The position numbers and the translations under genes were made by a program. This document shows positions 44,788-52,980 of a stretch of DNA of 53,767 nt, in pieces. Below the pieces are notes generated by a model that saw only the letters and a program-made list of their open reading frames with translations, searched no databases and was not told the DNA's origin. The first letter of the stretch is position 1, and the number at the start of each line of letters is the position of its first letter. The stretch is from an uncultured Paracoccaceae bacterium (lineage in GTDB: Bacteria; Pseudomonadota; Alphaproteobacteria; Rhodobacterales; Rhodobacteraceae), in assembly GCA_913062865.1 (NCBI GenBank), contig CAJXWO010000015.1, forward strand, positions 1-53,767, written 5' to 3'.

Positions 44788-45102
44788 ATGAAAGCGGGGA
44801 TGATCAAGGCGTTGCGCGCCGTGGGCTTTGTCGAGGGCGTAAGTTACCTGGCGCTCTTGTTCATCGCGATGCCGTTGAAATACGCGGCCGGCATGCCCCT
44901 TGCGGTCAGTTGGACCGGCTGGGCGCATGGCATGCTCTACATGGCCTACATGGCTGTCCTGACAGCGGCCTGGGCTGTGGGCGCCATCGGCGCGCGGCGT
45001 TTCGGCTGGGGTGTGCTGGCGGGTCTTGTGCCCTTTGGCACGTTCCTGAACGACCGCCCCCTTGCGGCGCGGCAGGCCGAGCTGGAGATGCGGGCGGTCT
45101 AA
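44788..45102 (+). CDS. DUF3817-type small membrane protein
   Basis: 104 aa with three membrane segments and the DUF3817 pattern (ALRAVGFVEGVSYLALLFIAMPLKYAAGMPLAVSWTGWAHGMLYMAYM, ending in FGTFLNDRPLA). Function unknown. ATG 44788 is chosen; 44800 is an alternative. Its stop codon overlaps the stop of the convergent VWA gene (shared bases 45099-45102). Confidence 0.8.
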   Translation: MKAGMIKALRAVGFVEGVSYLALLFIAMPLKYAAGMPLAVSWTGWAHGMLYMAYMAVLTAAWAVGAIGARRFGWGVLAGLVPFGTFLNDRPLAARQAELEMRAV

Positions 45103-46283
45103 CGGCCCAGCGTCTTCATCCCACGCTCGATCCCCTCGAGCGTCATGGGCACCATCCGATCCTCGAAGATCTCGCGGATCATGGCGATGGACTGGGTGTA
45201 GCCCCAGTATTTTTCGGGCACCGGGTTGATCCAGAGATGCTCGGGCCATTGGCTGCGCGCGCGCTGAAGCCAGGTCTGACCGGCCTCGGCGTTCCAATGC
45301 TCGTTCGCGCCGCCGGGATAGGCGATCTCGTAGGGCGACATGCTCGCATCGCCCACGAAGATGCATTTGTAGTCCGGCCCATAGGTGTTCAGCACCTCCC
45401 ATGTGGGGGTCTGGGCATCCCAGCGGCGGCGGTTGTCGCGCCAGACGCCTTCGTACAGGCAATTGTGGAAATAGTAGTATTCCAGGTGCTTGAACTCGGC
45501 CCGGGCCGCGCTGAAGAGTTCCTCGACCACCTTCACATGGTCGTCCATGGACCCGCCCACGTCGAGAAACAGGATCACCTTGACCGCGTTGCGCCGTTCG
45601 GGCCGGGTTTTCACGTCGAGATAGCCATGTTCGGCCGTGGCGCGGATCGTGCCGTCGAGGTCCAGCTCGTCATGGGCGCCGTCGCGCGCCCAGCGGCGCA
45701 GGCGCTTCATCGCGACCTTGATGTTGCGCGTGCCCAGTTCGACCGTATCGTCGAGATTGCGGAATTCGCGCTTGTCCCAGACCTTGACCGCGCGGCGATG
45801 GCGGGATGTGTCCTGGCCGATGCGCACGCCCTCGGGGTTGTAGCCGTAGGCACCGAAGGGCGAGGTGCCGGCGGTGCCGATCCACTTATTGCCCCCCTGG
45901 TGGCGGCCCTGCTGTTCCTTCAGCCGTTCTTTCAGCGTCTCCATCAACTTGTCGAAGCCGCCCAAGGCCTCGATCTCGGCCTTTTCCGCGTCGGTCAGGT
46001 TCTTTTCGGCCAGTTTCTCAAGCCAGTCGCCGGGGATGTCCACGGCCTCGAGCACCTGGTCGAGCGTGATGGCTTCGAGCCCCTGGAAGGCGGTGGCAAA
46101 GGCCCGGTCGAAGCGGTCGAGATGGCGTTCGTCCTTCACCATCGTGGTGCGGGCGAGATAGTAGAACGCCTCCACATCATAGGTGGCCAGGCCCGCGGCC
46201 ATCCCGTCGAGAAAGGACAGGTATTCGCGCAAGGTGACGGGCACGCCTTCGCGGCGCAGGGTGTCGAAGAACGGCAAGAACAT
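45099..46283 (-). CDS. VWA-domain (CoxE-like) protein
   Basis: 394 aa. The N-terminal part is helical; from about residue 230 comes a von Willebrand A domain with a MIDAS-type DVGGSMDDH. This is the CoxE-like group that pairs with MoxR AAA ATPases to insert metals or remodel protein complexes. A MoxR gene lies 2.4 kb upstream on the same strand (48709-49548), with three genes between. Target complex is unknown; no cox or CO-dehydrogenase genes are present. Confidence 0.88.
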   Translation of the reverse strand: MFLPFFDTLRREGVPVTLREYLSFLDGMAAGLATYDVEAFYYLARTTMVKDERHLDRFDRAFATAFQGLEAITLDQVLEAVDIPGDWLEKLAEKNLTDAEKAEIEALGGFDKLMETLKERLKEQQGRHQGGNKWIGTAGTSPFGAYGYNPEGVRIGQDTSRHRRAVKVWDKREFRNLDDTVELGTRNIKVAMKRLRRWARDGAHDELDLDGTIRATAEHGYLDVKTRPERRNAVKVILFLDVGGSMDDHVKVVEELFSAARAEFKHLEYYYFHNCLYEGVWRDNRRRWDAQTPTWEVLNTYGPDYKCIFVGDASMSPYEIAYPGGANEHWNAEAGQTWLQRARSQWPEHLWINPVPEKYWGYTQSIAMIREIFEDRMVPMTLEGIERGMKTLGR

Positions 46284-46352
46284 GGGGCGCAGCCTAGGCC
46301 AAAGCGGGCGGGGCCGACAATGGGCCTTGGCCGTTCCGAAAGGGTGTGCGTA

Positions 46353-46520
46353 TCAGATCGCGGCGCGGTGCACGAAGATCGTGACCAGCATGCCCAGCAG
46401 GCCGAAGGCCATGGCATAGACGATGGCGTATTGCACGATATCGGCGGTCTTGCCCTTGCGGCGGCGCGCAATGGTGCCGCCGGTCACGGCGCCGACGATC
46501 AGCCCCAGGATGACAAACAT
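46353..46520 (-). CDS. 55-aa double-span membrane protein
   Basis: Too short for routine calling. It reads MFVILGLIVGAVTGGTIARR at the start, then a basic KGK, then a second membrane segment and HRAAI. Two spans joined by a basic loop suggest a positive-inside hairpin. It ends 69 bp before the VWA start and begins 3 bp after the DUF2927 lipoprotein stop, so it is inside an operon. Similar small proteins are common in this group and sometimes mislabelled as acyltransferases. Confidence 0.75.
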   Translation of the reverse strand: MFVILGLIVGAVTGGTIARRRKGKTADIVQYAIVYAMAFGLLGMLVTIFVHRAAI

Positions 46521-46523
46521 GGA

Positions 46524-47903
46524 TTACAGTGCCCCGTCAGAACGTCCGCGGTAGGGGCTGAGCGCGCTGATTTCGCGCATCTTGGCACGCACGGCCCATT
46601 CCGCGCCGAACCCGTACCGTGCCCAGCCGATACTGTCCAGACGCACGGCATTGGCCTCGGCCCCGCGGCCGGTCAGTTGCAATGCCTCGGCGCGGATCAG
46701 CATGAGCGTGGCCAGAAGCGCTGCGTTCTCGTATTGCTCTGCCGTGCCAAGATGGGGCGCGATGGTTTCGAGCGCGGCCTCGCCGTTGCCCTGCTGGAGC
46801 GCGAAGGCGGCCAGTTGCGAGGCGACATAGGCGCGGTGCAGACGGGCGCCATTGACCCCGGCATAGTAGCGATCGGCGGTCAGGAATTGCTGTCGCGCGG
46901 CCTCGGGGTCCGAGATCTGCAGGATGCGCCCCATGGCGAAATGGGAAAATGCGCGGCGGTGGTCGGTCCAGCCCATGGCGGTCGCGATCTGGAGGGATTC
47001 GCGCGCGGCCTGGCGGCGTTGGCTTGGGCTGAACCCGGGGCCAAGCGCGGTCTGAACCGCCTCGATCCAGGCGCGCGGCGTGTCGCGCAGGCGCACCGGC
47101 GCGACCCCGTTTCCGCGCGGGTTGATCCGGTTCAGGATCGCGGGCAGCCGTTGGGCCACCTCGGCGCGGCGCATGCCCGAGCGCAGCTCCGGCGCGTAGT
47201 AGAGCCGCAGGATCAGCATGTCGAACCCGGTCAGCACCGTGTGTACGTTGTCGTCGTTGAACACGCTGTCGGGCAGCCGGTAGAGGTCATTGAGCGGACC
47301 AAGCGCCTGGGCCAGTTCTTCGTGCAGGCAATCGCGCACCTCTTGAGGGCTCGCGTCGTTGGGCACGAAGATGGCCAGCTTTTCGCGGGCGCGCAGATTG
47401 GCCCAGTTCACCCGGGCCGAGCGCCGGGCCCGGCCGTACTCGGCCAGGCTGGACACGTTGGGCACCACGAAGCAGGCCGCGTGGGGCAGGTAACGGCGGA
47501 TCTCGGCCCGGCTGACCGCCTCGATCGTAATATTGGCGGGCCCGGCCTGGCTCAGCGCGATGTCGATCCCGGCCTCGGATTGCAGCCGATAGACAAGGCG
47601 CGTCAGGTCGCTGGGCAGGCTGGCCGGCACCTCGCCCGTGACCCGCACGCGGATCGGTCCCTCGAAGCGGGTGAAGACGGGCAGGGCGCGCCCGCTTTCG
47701 AGCTGGAAGGCAAGGTCGAGGAAATCGCGCGCGATATCGCTGTTGGCCCGGCGCGCGGGTTCCGGGCGCGGGGTCGAAAAGGTCTTCATCGGCGGCATGT
47801 CGGACACGGCACTGGCTGCACGGGTCGACACGTCCGCCGGGGTCGAGGGCATGCAGGCCGTCAGGAACAGCTGCATCAGCAGGATGAGACGACGCAGGAT
47901 CAT
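46524..47903 (-). CDS. DUF2927 lipoprotein
   Basis: 459 aa. A lipobox LTAC places the acylated Cys at residue 17. The central DUF2927 domain (about 90-260) contains CLHEELAQALGPLNDLYRLPDSVFNDDN, a metzincin-like HEEL-Q segment of unproven activity; the C-terminal part is helical and TPR-like. Its ATG overlaps the GNAT stop as ATGA (47900-47903). Likely envelope-located; role unknown. Confidence 0.85.
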   Translation of the reverse strand: MILRRLILLMQLFLTACMPSTPADVSTRAASAVSDMPPMKTFSTPRPEPARRANSDIARDFLDLAFQLESGRALPVFTRFEGPIRVRVTGEVPASLPSDLTRLVYRLQSEAGIDIALSQAGPANITIEAVSRAEIRRYLPHAACFVVPNVSSLAEYGRARRSARVNWANLRAREKLAIFVPNDASPQEVRDCLHEELAQALGPLNDLYRLPDSVFNDDNVHTVLTGFDMLILRLYYAPELRSGMRRAEVAQRLPAILNRINPRGNGVAPVRLRDTPRAWIEAVQTALGPGFSPSQRRQAARESLQIATAMGWTDHRRAFSHFAMGRILQISDPEAARQQFLTADRYYAGVNGARLHRAYVASQLAAFALQQGNGEAALETIAPHLGTAEQYENAALLATLMLIRAEALQLTGRGAEANAVRLDSIGWARYGFGAEWAVRAKMREISALSPYRGRSDGAL

Positions 47904-48355
47904 GGGCGCTGATACTTGATGAAGGGTGTCAGAACGCCCACGCTGTCGTATAGTCTGCGTGCGGTGTGGTTGAAATCCTGGGTCAGCCAATAGACCGACG
48001 GCGCCCCCTTGGCATCCGCGGCGGCATAGACCGCCTCGATCAGGGCGCGCCCCAGCCCGGTGCCGCGCGCGGCGGGCACCACGAACAGATCCTGCAGATA
48101 GCAGACCTCTTCGATCTTCCAGGCATGGCGATGGAACAGGAAATGCACGAGCCCGGTCAGCCGCCCCGCGGTTTCGGCCACCAGACCGTTGAAATCGCGG
48201 GCATCCCGGCCCAGCAGCCGGTCGAAGGTGCTGTCCTTCACCGCATCGGGTACGGCGGTTTCGTAAAAACGCAGGTAATCCGTCCAAAGCGCACGCCATT
48301 CGGCGGCGTCACGGGCCTCCAACGGGCGGATCACGAAAGCGGTGTTGTCTGACAT
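47900..48355 (-). CDS. GNAT-family N-acetyltransferase
   Basis: 151 aa from ATG 48355 (48373 is an alternative). The acetyl-CoA site is clear in VCYLQDLFVVPAARGTGLGRALIEAVYAAADAKGA, with W-L-T-Q-D-F-N-H-T-A-R-R-L-Y-D after it. Single-domain GNAT; acceptor unknown. First gene of a run that continues to the DUF2927, 55-aa and VWA genes. Confidence 0.88.
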   Translation of the reverse strand: MSDNTAFVIRPLEARDAAEWRALWTDYLRFYETAVPDAVKDSTFDRLLGRDARDFNGLVAETAGRLTGLVHFLFHRHAWKIEEVCYLQDLFVVPAARGTGLGRALIEAVYAAADAKGAPSVYWLTQDFNHTARRLYDSVGVLTPFIKYQRP

Positions 48356-48708
48356 GTGCTGCCCATTACTCACGGATGCCGTCAGACATCACCTGTCCAC
48401 CTGTCGCTCATAATGGGACAATGGGGCAAAAATGTGGCACATGCCCCGCGGGTCCAGGTGCAATGCCTGGCAGTGCTGCGGAATTTATGTATTTCAATAG
48501 CTTATCGCGTGGTCTTTTTGTGACAGTGCAGCTTTGCTTAACAGTTTGTTTACGATTTTTGGACAATCTGCTGCGATCTGCCGCCAGCGATAGTCAACGT
48601 TCTGGAAACAATAGCTCTACCACTGGTCCTTCGGCTGGCACCACAATGCTTTCAGCCCGACCGGCCCTCTAAATAAAAGTAAGGTCCGCGCCCTCACGGC
48701 ATCAATGC
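48356..48708. other. 353-bp intergenic region, low GC, no gene assigned
   Basis: Composition falls below the window average. A near-CtrA site TTAA-N7-TTTA occurs at 48538-48552 (consensus TTAA-N7-TTAA, one mismatch). A 98-codon open frame at 48376-48672 lacks a good ribosome-binding site and reads as low-complexity protein, so I do not call it. The region could hold promoters or a small RNA. Confidence 0.4.
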
Positions 48709-49548
48709 TCAGCGTTGCCCCCGCGCCATGAAGGCCAAGCGCTCGAACAGGTGCACATCCTGTTCGTTCTTCAAAAGCGCCCCGTGGAGCTTGGGCAGGG
48801 CGCTCGTGCCATCCCGGCGCAAATCCTCGGGGCTCAGGTCTTCGGCCAAGAGCAGCTTGAGCCAGTCGAGCACCTCGGAGGTCGAGGGCTTCTTCTTAAG
48901 CCCCTGCTGGTCGCGCAGCTCGTAGAACTGGGTGAGCGCCGTGGTCAGCAGCGATTCCTTGATCCCGGGGTGATGCACCTCGACGATACGCTTCATCGTC
49001 TCCATGTCCGGAAAGCGGATGTAGTGGAAAAAGCACCGGCGCAGAAAGGCGTCGGGCAATTCCTTTTCGTTGTTCGAAGTAATGATCACGATGGGACGGT
49101 TGCGTGCGGTGACGGTCCGGCCGGTCTCGTAGACATGGAATTCCATCCGGTCGAGCTCTTGCAGCAGGTCGTTCGGGAACTCGATATCGGCCTTGTCGAT
49201 CTCGTCGATCAGCAGAACGACCTTGCCGTCGGCCTCGAACGCCTCCCACAACTTGCCGCGCTTGATGTAGTTGGACACGTCATGCACGCGCTCGTCGCCC
49301 AGCTGACTGTCGCGCAGTCGGCTGACCGCGTCGTATTCGTAAAGGCCCTGCTGCGCCTTGGTGGTGGACTTGATGTTCCACTCGATCATCGGCAGGTCCA
49401 GCCCGCGCGCCACCTGGCGGGCCAGCTCGGTCTTGCCCGTGCCCGGTTCGCCCTTGACGAGAAGCGGGCGTTCCAGCGTGACCGCCGCGTTCACGGCGAC
49501 CTTGAGGTCATCGGTGGCGACATAGGCATCGGTGCCGTCGAATTTCAT
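48709..49548 (-). CDS. MoxR-family AAA+ ATPase
   Basis: 279 aa. Walker A GEPGTGKTELARQ, Walker B VVLLIDEIDKADIEFP, sensor 1 ITSNNEKELPDAFLRRC and arginine-finger-type RR are all present. MoxR proteins act as chaperones with VWA partners. The CoxE-like VWA gene downstream is the likely partner. ATG 49548 gives MKFDGTDAYVATDDLKVA. Confidence 0.93.
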   Translation of the reverse strand: MKFDGTDAYVATDDLKVAVNAAVTLERPLLVKGEPGTGKTELARQVARGLDLPMIEWNIKSTTKAQQGLYEYDAVSRLRDSQLGDERVHDVSNYIKRGKLWEAFEADGKVVLLIDEIDKADIEFPNDLLQELDRMEFHVYETGRTVTARNRPIVIITSNNEKELPDAFLRRCFFHYIRFPDMETMKRIVEVHHPGIKESLLTTALTQFYELRDQQGLKKKPSTSEVLDWLKLLLAEDLSPEDLRRDGTSALPKLHGALLKNEQDVHLFERLAFMARGQR

Positions 49549-49728
49549 GGCGGATCGGTCCTTTGCTTTGCGTTGTTAACGAACCTAGAGGCTTGGGAAA
49601 TTCACCGCAATGCCGCGCGTTTGTGTAGTGACATTTGGCACCCGGGGGAGTAATCCAGCCGCGCAAGGGGGTGCCGCATGCAAAACGCGAAATCCGTAGC
49701 GGATGATGGCCTGATTGAGGGAGCGGAG

Positions 49729-50151
49729 ATGAAAGCGGAAACCTTTCTACCCGAGGATTACCGTCCCGCCGAGGACGAGCCGTTCATGAACGACCGGCAG
49801 GTGGAGTACTTCCGCCGCAAGCTGCTGGCCTGGAAAAACGATCTTCTGGCCGAAAGCCGCGACACGATCGAAGGGCTTCAGGACGGCACGCGGAACATTC
49901 CCGACGTCGCCGACCGCGCCAGCGAAGAGACCGACCGCGCGCTCGAGCTGCGCACGCGGGATCGCCAGCGCAAGCTGGTGGCCAAGATCGACGCGGCGTT
50001 GCGCCGGATCGACGAGGGCGAATACGGCTATTGCGAGGTGACCGGCGAGCCGATCAGCCTCAAGCGGCTCGATGCCCGTCCGATCGCCACCATGAGCCTC
50101 GAGGCGCAGGAACGCCACGAGCGCCGCGAAAAGGTCCACCGCGACGATTGA
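49729..50151 (+). CDS. dksA: DksA-type RNA polymerase-binding factor with one cysteine
   Basis: DksA enters the secondary channel of RNA polymerase and, with ppGpp, tunes rRNA and amino-acid promoters. 140 aa from ATG 49729 (MKAETFLPEDYRP, GAGGGAG upstream); an ATG at 49678 with AAGGGGG is possible. The coiled-coil tip motif D-x-x-D-R-A (DVADRASEETDRALELRTRDRQRKL) is intact. Of the four zinc cysteines of E. coli DksA only the first remains (YGYCEVTGEPISLKRLDARPIATMS...), so no normal zinc finger forms. Such single-Cys forms occur in Rhodobacter and can be active. Confidence 0.93.
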   Translation: MKAETFLPEDYRPAEDEPFMNDRQVEYFRRKLLAWKNDLLAESRDTIEGLQDGTRNIPDVADRASEETDRALELRTRDRQRKLVAKIDAALRRIDEGEYGYCEVTGEPISLKRLDARPIATMSLEAQERHERREKVHRDD

Positions 50152-50222
50152 TCCCGTCGAGGTGATGTGAATTGAAGGTCACCGGGTCTGTTCCACGGCA
50201 CGGACCCGGGGCATAAGGTGCC

Positions 50223-51398
50223 ATGGACCTCAATAGTCTCAAAACCATTGTCATTGGGGCCGGCGTCGGCGGCCTGGCCACGGCGTTGGCGTTGCACCGC
50301 CACGGTGCGGATGTGACCGTGCTGGAACAGGCGCCCGAGATCACCGAGGTCGGCGCGGGTCTCCAGATCAGCCCCAATGGCGGCGCGGTTCTGCGCGGCT
50401 TGGGTCTTGGGCCCGCGCTCGAGGCTGCGGGGGTGACCGGGCAGGCCGTTTGCCTGCACGATTACCGCAACGGAGACCCGGTGCTGCGGCTGGACCTGAC
50501 CGGGGACCGGACCGTGGGCCGCTACCATTTTCTGCATCGTGCCGACCTGATCGACCTTCTGGCCGAAGCGGTCCGCGCTGCGGGGATCAAGATCCGCCTG
50601 CTTCAGCAAGTCGATACGGTGATTTCCGGCGAAACGCCCGAGATCGTTCTGGCGACCGGGGATCGGCTTCATGCGAATCTGGTGGTGGGTGCCGACGGGC
50701 TGCATTCCCGCTTGCGCCCGGTGCTGAACGGGCCGCAAAAGGCGTTCTTTACCGGCCAGGTGGCCTGGCGTGCGGTGATCCCCAACGTGGTGGACCATCC
50801 GAACGAGGCCCATGTGCATATGGGTCCGCACCGCCACGTGGTCAGTTACCCGTTGCGCGGCGGCAGCCATGTGAACCTTGTGGCGGTGCAGGAGCGCGCT
50901 GCCTGGGCGGCGGAGGGCTGGGCGCAAACCGACGACCCGGCGAACCTGCGACGTGTCTTTGCCGATTTCGGGGGCCGGTTGCCCGCGATGCTGGATGCGG
51001 TCGAAACGGTGGGCCTTTGGGGGCTCTTCCGCCACCCGGTCGCCGACCATTGGCATGGCGCAGGCGCGGCTCTGGTGGGCGACGCGGCCCATCCCACGCT
51101 GCCCTTTCTGGCCCAAGGCGCCAACATGGCCCTAGAGGATGCCTGGGTGCTGGCCGATGCCCTGGCCGGGGCCACAACCCGGGCCGAAGGGCTGGCCCAC
51201 TACCAGGCCCGGCGCCACGCCCGCGCGCGCAAGGTCATCGCGACGGCGAACGGCAATGCCTGGAAATACCACCTGAGCTTTCCGCCCCTGCGCCTTGCCG
51301 CCCATACCGCGTTGCGGGTCGCGGGCCGGGTGGCGCCCGACCGGATGGTGCGTCAGTTCGACTGGCTTTACGGCCACGACGTGACAGCAGCGGGGTAG
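50223..51398 (+). CDS. FAD-dependent monooxygenase (salicylate hydroxylase-like)
   Basis: 391 aa. Class A flavoprotein monooxygenase: the ADP-binding GAGVGGLATALALHRHGADVTVLEQ, the DG motif VVGADGLHSRLRP and the GD motif LVGDAAHPTLPFLAQGANMALEDA are all present. Such enzymes hydroxylate aromatic acids with NAD(P)H and oxygen, or act on similar rings. Substrate unknown. It sits convergent to exonuclease III. Confidence 0.9.
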   Translation: MDLNSLKTIVIGAGVGGLATALALHRHGADVTVLEQAPEITEVGAGLQISPNGGAVLRGLGLGPALEAAGVTGQAVCLHDYRNGDPVLRLDLTGDRTVGRYHFLHRADLIDLLAEAVRAAGIKIRLLQQVDTVISGETPEIVLATGDRLHANLVVGADGLHSRLRPVLNGPQKAFFTGQVAWRAVIPNVVDHPNEAHVHMGPHRHVVSYPLRGGSHVNLVAVQERAAWAAEGWAQTDDPANLRRVFADFGGRLPAMLDAVETVGLWGLFRHPVADHWHGAGAALVGDAAHPTLPFLAQGANMALEDAWVLADALAGATTRAEGLAHYQARRHARARKVIATANGNAWKYHLSFPPLRLAAHTALRVAGRVAPDRMVRQFDWLYGHDVTAAG

Positions 51399-51430
51399 GG
51401 CGCGCGAGCCTGTCAACGCGGGCTGCAAAC

Positions 51431-52213
51431 TCAGGCCGCCAGTTCGACCCAGACCGGGACGTGATCCGACGGTTTGTCATAGCCCCGGATCTCGGCGTCG
51501 ATCCGGCAGTCGGTCATCATGTCCGCACAGGCGGGGCTGAGCAGCAGATGGTCGATGCGGATGCCGTCGTTCCGCTGCCATGCGCCCGCCTGGTAATCCC
51601 AGAAACTGTACTGCCCCGGTGCCTGGTTGCGGGCGCGGAACGCCTCGGTCAGGCCCAGGTGCAACAGCCGCCGGAACGCCGCGCGCGTCTCGGGCAGGTA
51701 GAGCGCGTCTTTTTCCCAGGCCTCGGGCCGGGCGGCATCCTCTGCCTGTGGGATCACGTTGTAATCGCCCGCCATCAGAAACGGCTGTTCGGACGCGACC
51801 AGCTCTTCGGCGCGGGCCAGAAGACGCTTCATCCAGGCCAGCTTGTAGTCGTATTTGGGCCCCGGCACCGGGTTGCCGTTGGGCAGGTAGAGCCCGCACA
51901 GCCGGATCGCATGGGTCTCTCCCGTGACAGTCGCCTCGATATAGCGGGCCTGGTCGTCCGCATCGTCGCCGGGCAGGCCGCGGGTGACGTCCTCGAGCGG
52001 CAGCTTGGACAGGATCGTCACGCCGTTGAAGCTTTTCTGTCCGTGGGTTTCCACGTTGTAGCCGCGATCCTCGAACAGCTCGCGCGGAAAGCCCTCGTCG
52101 ACCGACTTGATCTCTTGCAGAAGCGCCACGTCGGGCTGGGCGCTGTCCAGCCACTCGCACAGCGCCTGCGCACGCGCCTTGATCCCGTTGATGTTGAACG
52201 TGGCGATCTTCAT
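51431..52213 (-). CDS. xth: exodeoxyribonuclease III
   Basis: 260 aa endonuclease/exonuclease/phosphatase-fold DNA repair enzyme that cleaves at abasic sites and trims 3' ends. Visible motifs: TFNINGIKAR (Asn), LLQEIKSVDE (metal Glu), CGLYLPNGNP (Tyr), GDYNVIPQAED (Asp-X-Asn), FWDYQAGAWQRNDGIRIDHLLLS and the catalytic DH in KPSDHVPVWVEL. Typical length. ATG 52213 gives MKIATFNINGIKAR. Confidence 0.95.
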   Translation of the reverse strand: MKIATFNINGIKARAQALCEWLDSAQPDVALLQEIKSVDEGFPRELFEDRGYNVETHGQKSFNGVTILSKLPLEDVTRGLPGDDADDQARYIEATVTGETHAIRLCGLYLPNGNPVPGPKYDYKLAWMKRLLARAEELVASEQPFLMAGDYNVIPQAEDAARPEAWEKDALYLPETRAAFRRLLHLGLTEAFRARNQAPGQYSFWDYQAGAWQRNDGIRIDHLLLSPACADMMTDCRIDAEIRGYDKPSDHVPVWVELAA

Positions 52214-52570
52214 GGGCAGCCCCTGTCAGTGGTGCGCCTTGGATAGACCGCGAAGCGGCGCGGCGGCAAGGGCGGTCGCCGGGCCGGGGCCCGATTTCGC
52301 TCTCCTACGCCGGGATGGTGAGTTTTGCAATCAAGGGTTGATTCGCGCCCCACAAGGACCACCTGGGCGGTTTCGATGGCGCCTGACACCACCTGGCGCG
52401 AATCTTTTCGTCCTGTGGATGAATGGCGGTTATCGCGCCGTCGTGGCCCCCTGCAAGCCGTGGTTCATGTGGACAACCTTGTGGGAAAACACGTAAAAAT
52501 AAAAATTATATTTTCAGATCTCCTTATGCGTGTAATCGTTCAGGGGTCACCGCAAAAAGGAGATGTGACC
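52214..52570. other. 357-bp intergenic region
   Basis: No gene is supported here. The last 90 bases (about 52482-52550) are AT-rich (GTAAAAATAAAAATTATATTTTC) and probably hold the promoter of the repeat-peptide gene. A strong ribosome-binding site AAAAAGGAGATG lies at 52554-52565. Confidence 0.5.
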
Positions 52571-52866
52571 ATGACTGCTCAAACCGCTCTCAAACTGCAC
52601 CAGCCTCTGACCGCCGGCCGATCGCCGATGCCCATGCGGGCGAAGGCAGCACGCTCTTTTCGTCCGGTATGGCCACGACCGCCTCTGATGCCCTGACCGG
52701 CGACGCGGTCGAGATGTTCTCGTCGGGCATGGCCCCCTCGGACACCGCAGCCGCAACGGGCGACGCGGTCGAGATGTTCTCGTCCGGCATGGCCCCCTCG
52801 GGCACCGCCGCCGCAGCGGGCGACGCGACCGAGATGTTCTCGTCCGGCATGGCCCCAAAGGCATGA
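52571..52866 (+). pseudogene. repeat peptide gene (FSSGMAP repeats), apparently frameshifted
   Basis: AAGGAG with 8-base spacing precedes ATG 52571, whose frame reads MTAQTALKLHQPLTAG and then runs into unlikely sequence and stops at 52696. The frame one base back reads IADAHAGEGSTLFSSGMA and continues through three more FSSGMAP copies to a stop at 52864-52866. One added C in GGCC at 52617-52620 would fuse the halves into a 98-residue protein (LTAG-PIADAHAGEG). Either a real frameshift or a sequence error in a C-run. No enzyme motif, no cysteines. An alternative start ATG 52669 has no ribosome-binding site. Confidence 0.65.
52699..52866 (+). repeat. 60-bp tandem repeat, 2.8 copies
   Basis: Units begin at 52699, 52759 and 52819 (the last one 48 bases). 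Each encodes GDAVEMFSSGMAPSDTAAAT or a close variant, ending with KA in the last. The units differ at a few positions, mostly silent or conservative, so the protein motif is kept under selection rather than being a recent copy. Confidence 0.9.
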
Positions 52867-52872
52867 GGACCG

Positions 52873-52900
52873 CGACCGTTCCCACGGTCGGCACGCTTTT
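52873..52900 (+). terminator. weak hairpin after the repeat gene
   Basis: CGACCGT (52873-52879) and ACGGTCG (52884-52890) form a 7-bp stem with loop TCCC; TTTT follows only after seven bases. A second hairpin, GCGGGGCC/GGCCCCGC, lies at 52928-52949. Possible partial terminators before the next gene. Confidence 0.5.
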
Positions 52901-52980
52901 GTCGGTCGCCTGATCGCCCGACCTCGTGCGGGGCCTGACCCGGCCCCGCAAATCCCAGCTCCGATATCTCCGAGGCCCCT

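Noticed and set aside
44910..47912. 1000-codon open frame on the plus strand
   Set aside because: It is the antisense shadow of the VWA, 55-aa and DUF2927 genes. High GC leaves long open frames opposite real genes; its composition (His, Gly, Arg, Asp) is not protein-like.
48376..48672. 98-codon open frame in the low-GC gap
   Set aside because: No ribosome-binding site, low-complexity product and no recognisable fold.
52699..52866. 60-bp repeats as a CRISPR array
   Set aside because: Units are contiguous without spacers and keep one coding frame; they are a protein-coding tandem repeat.
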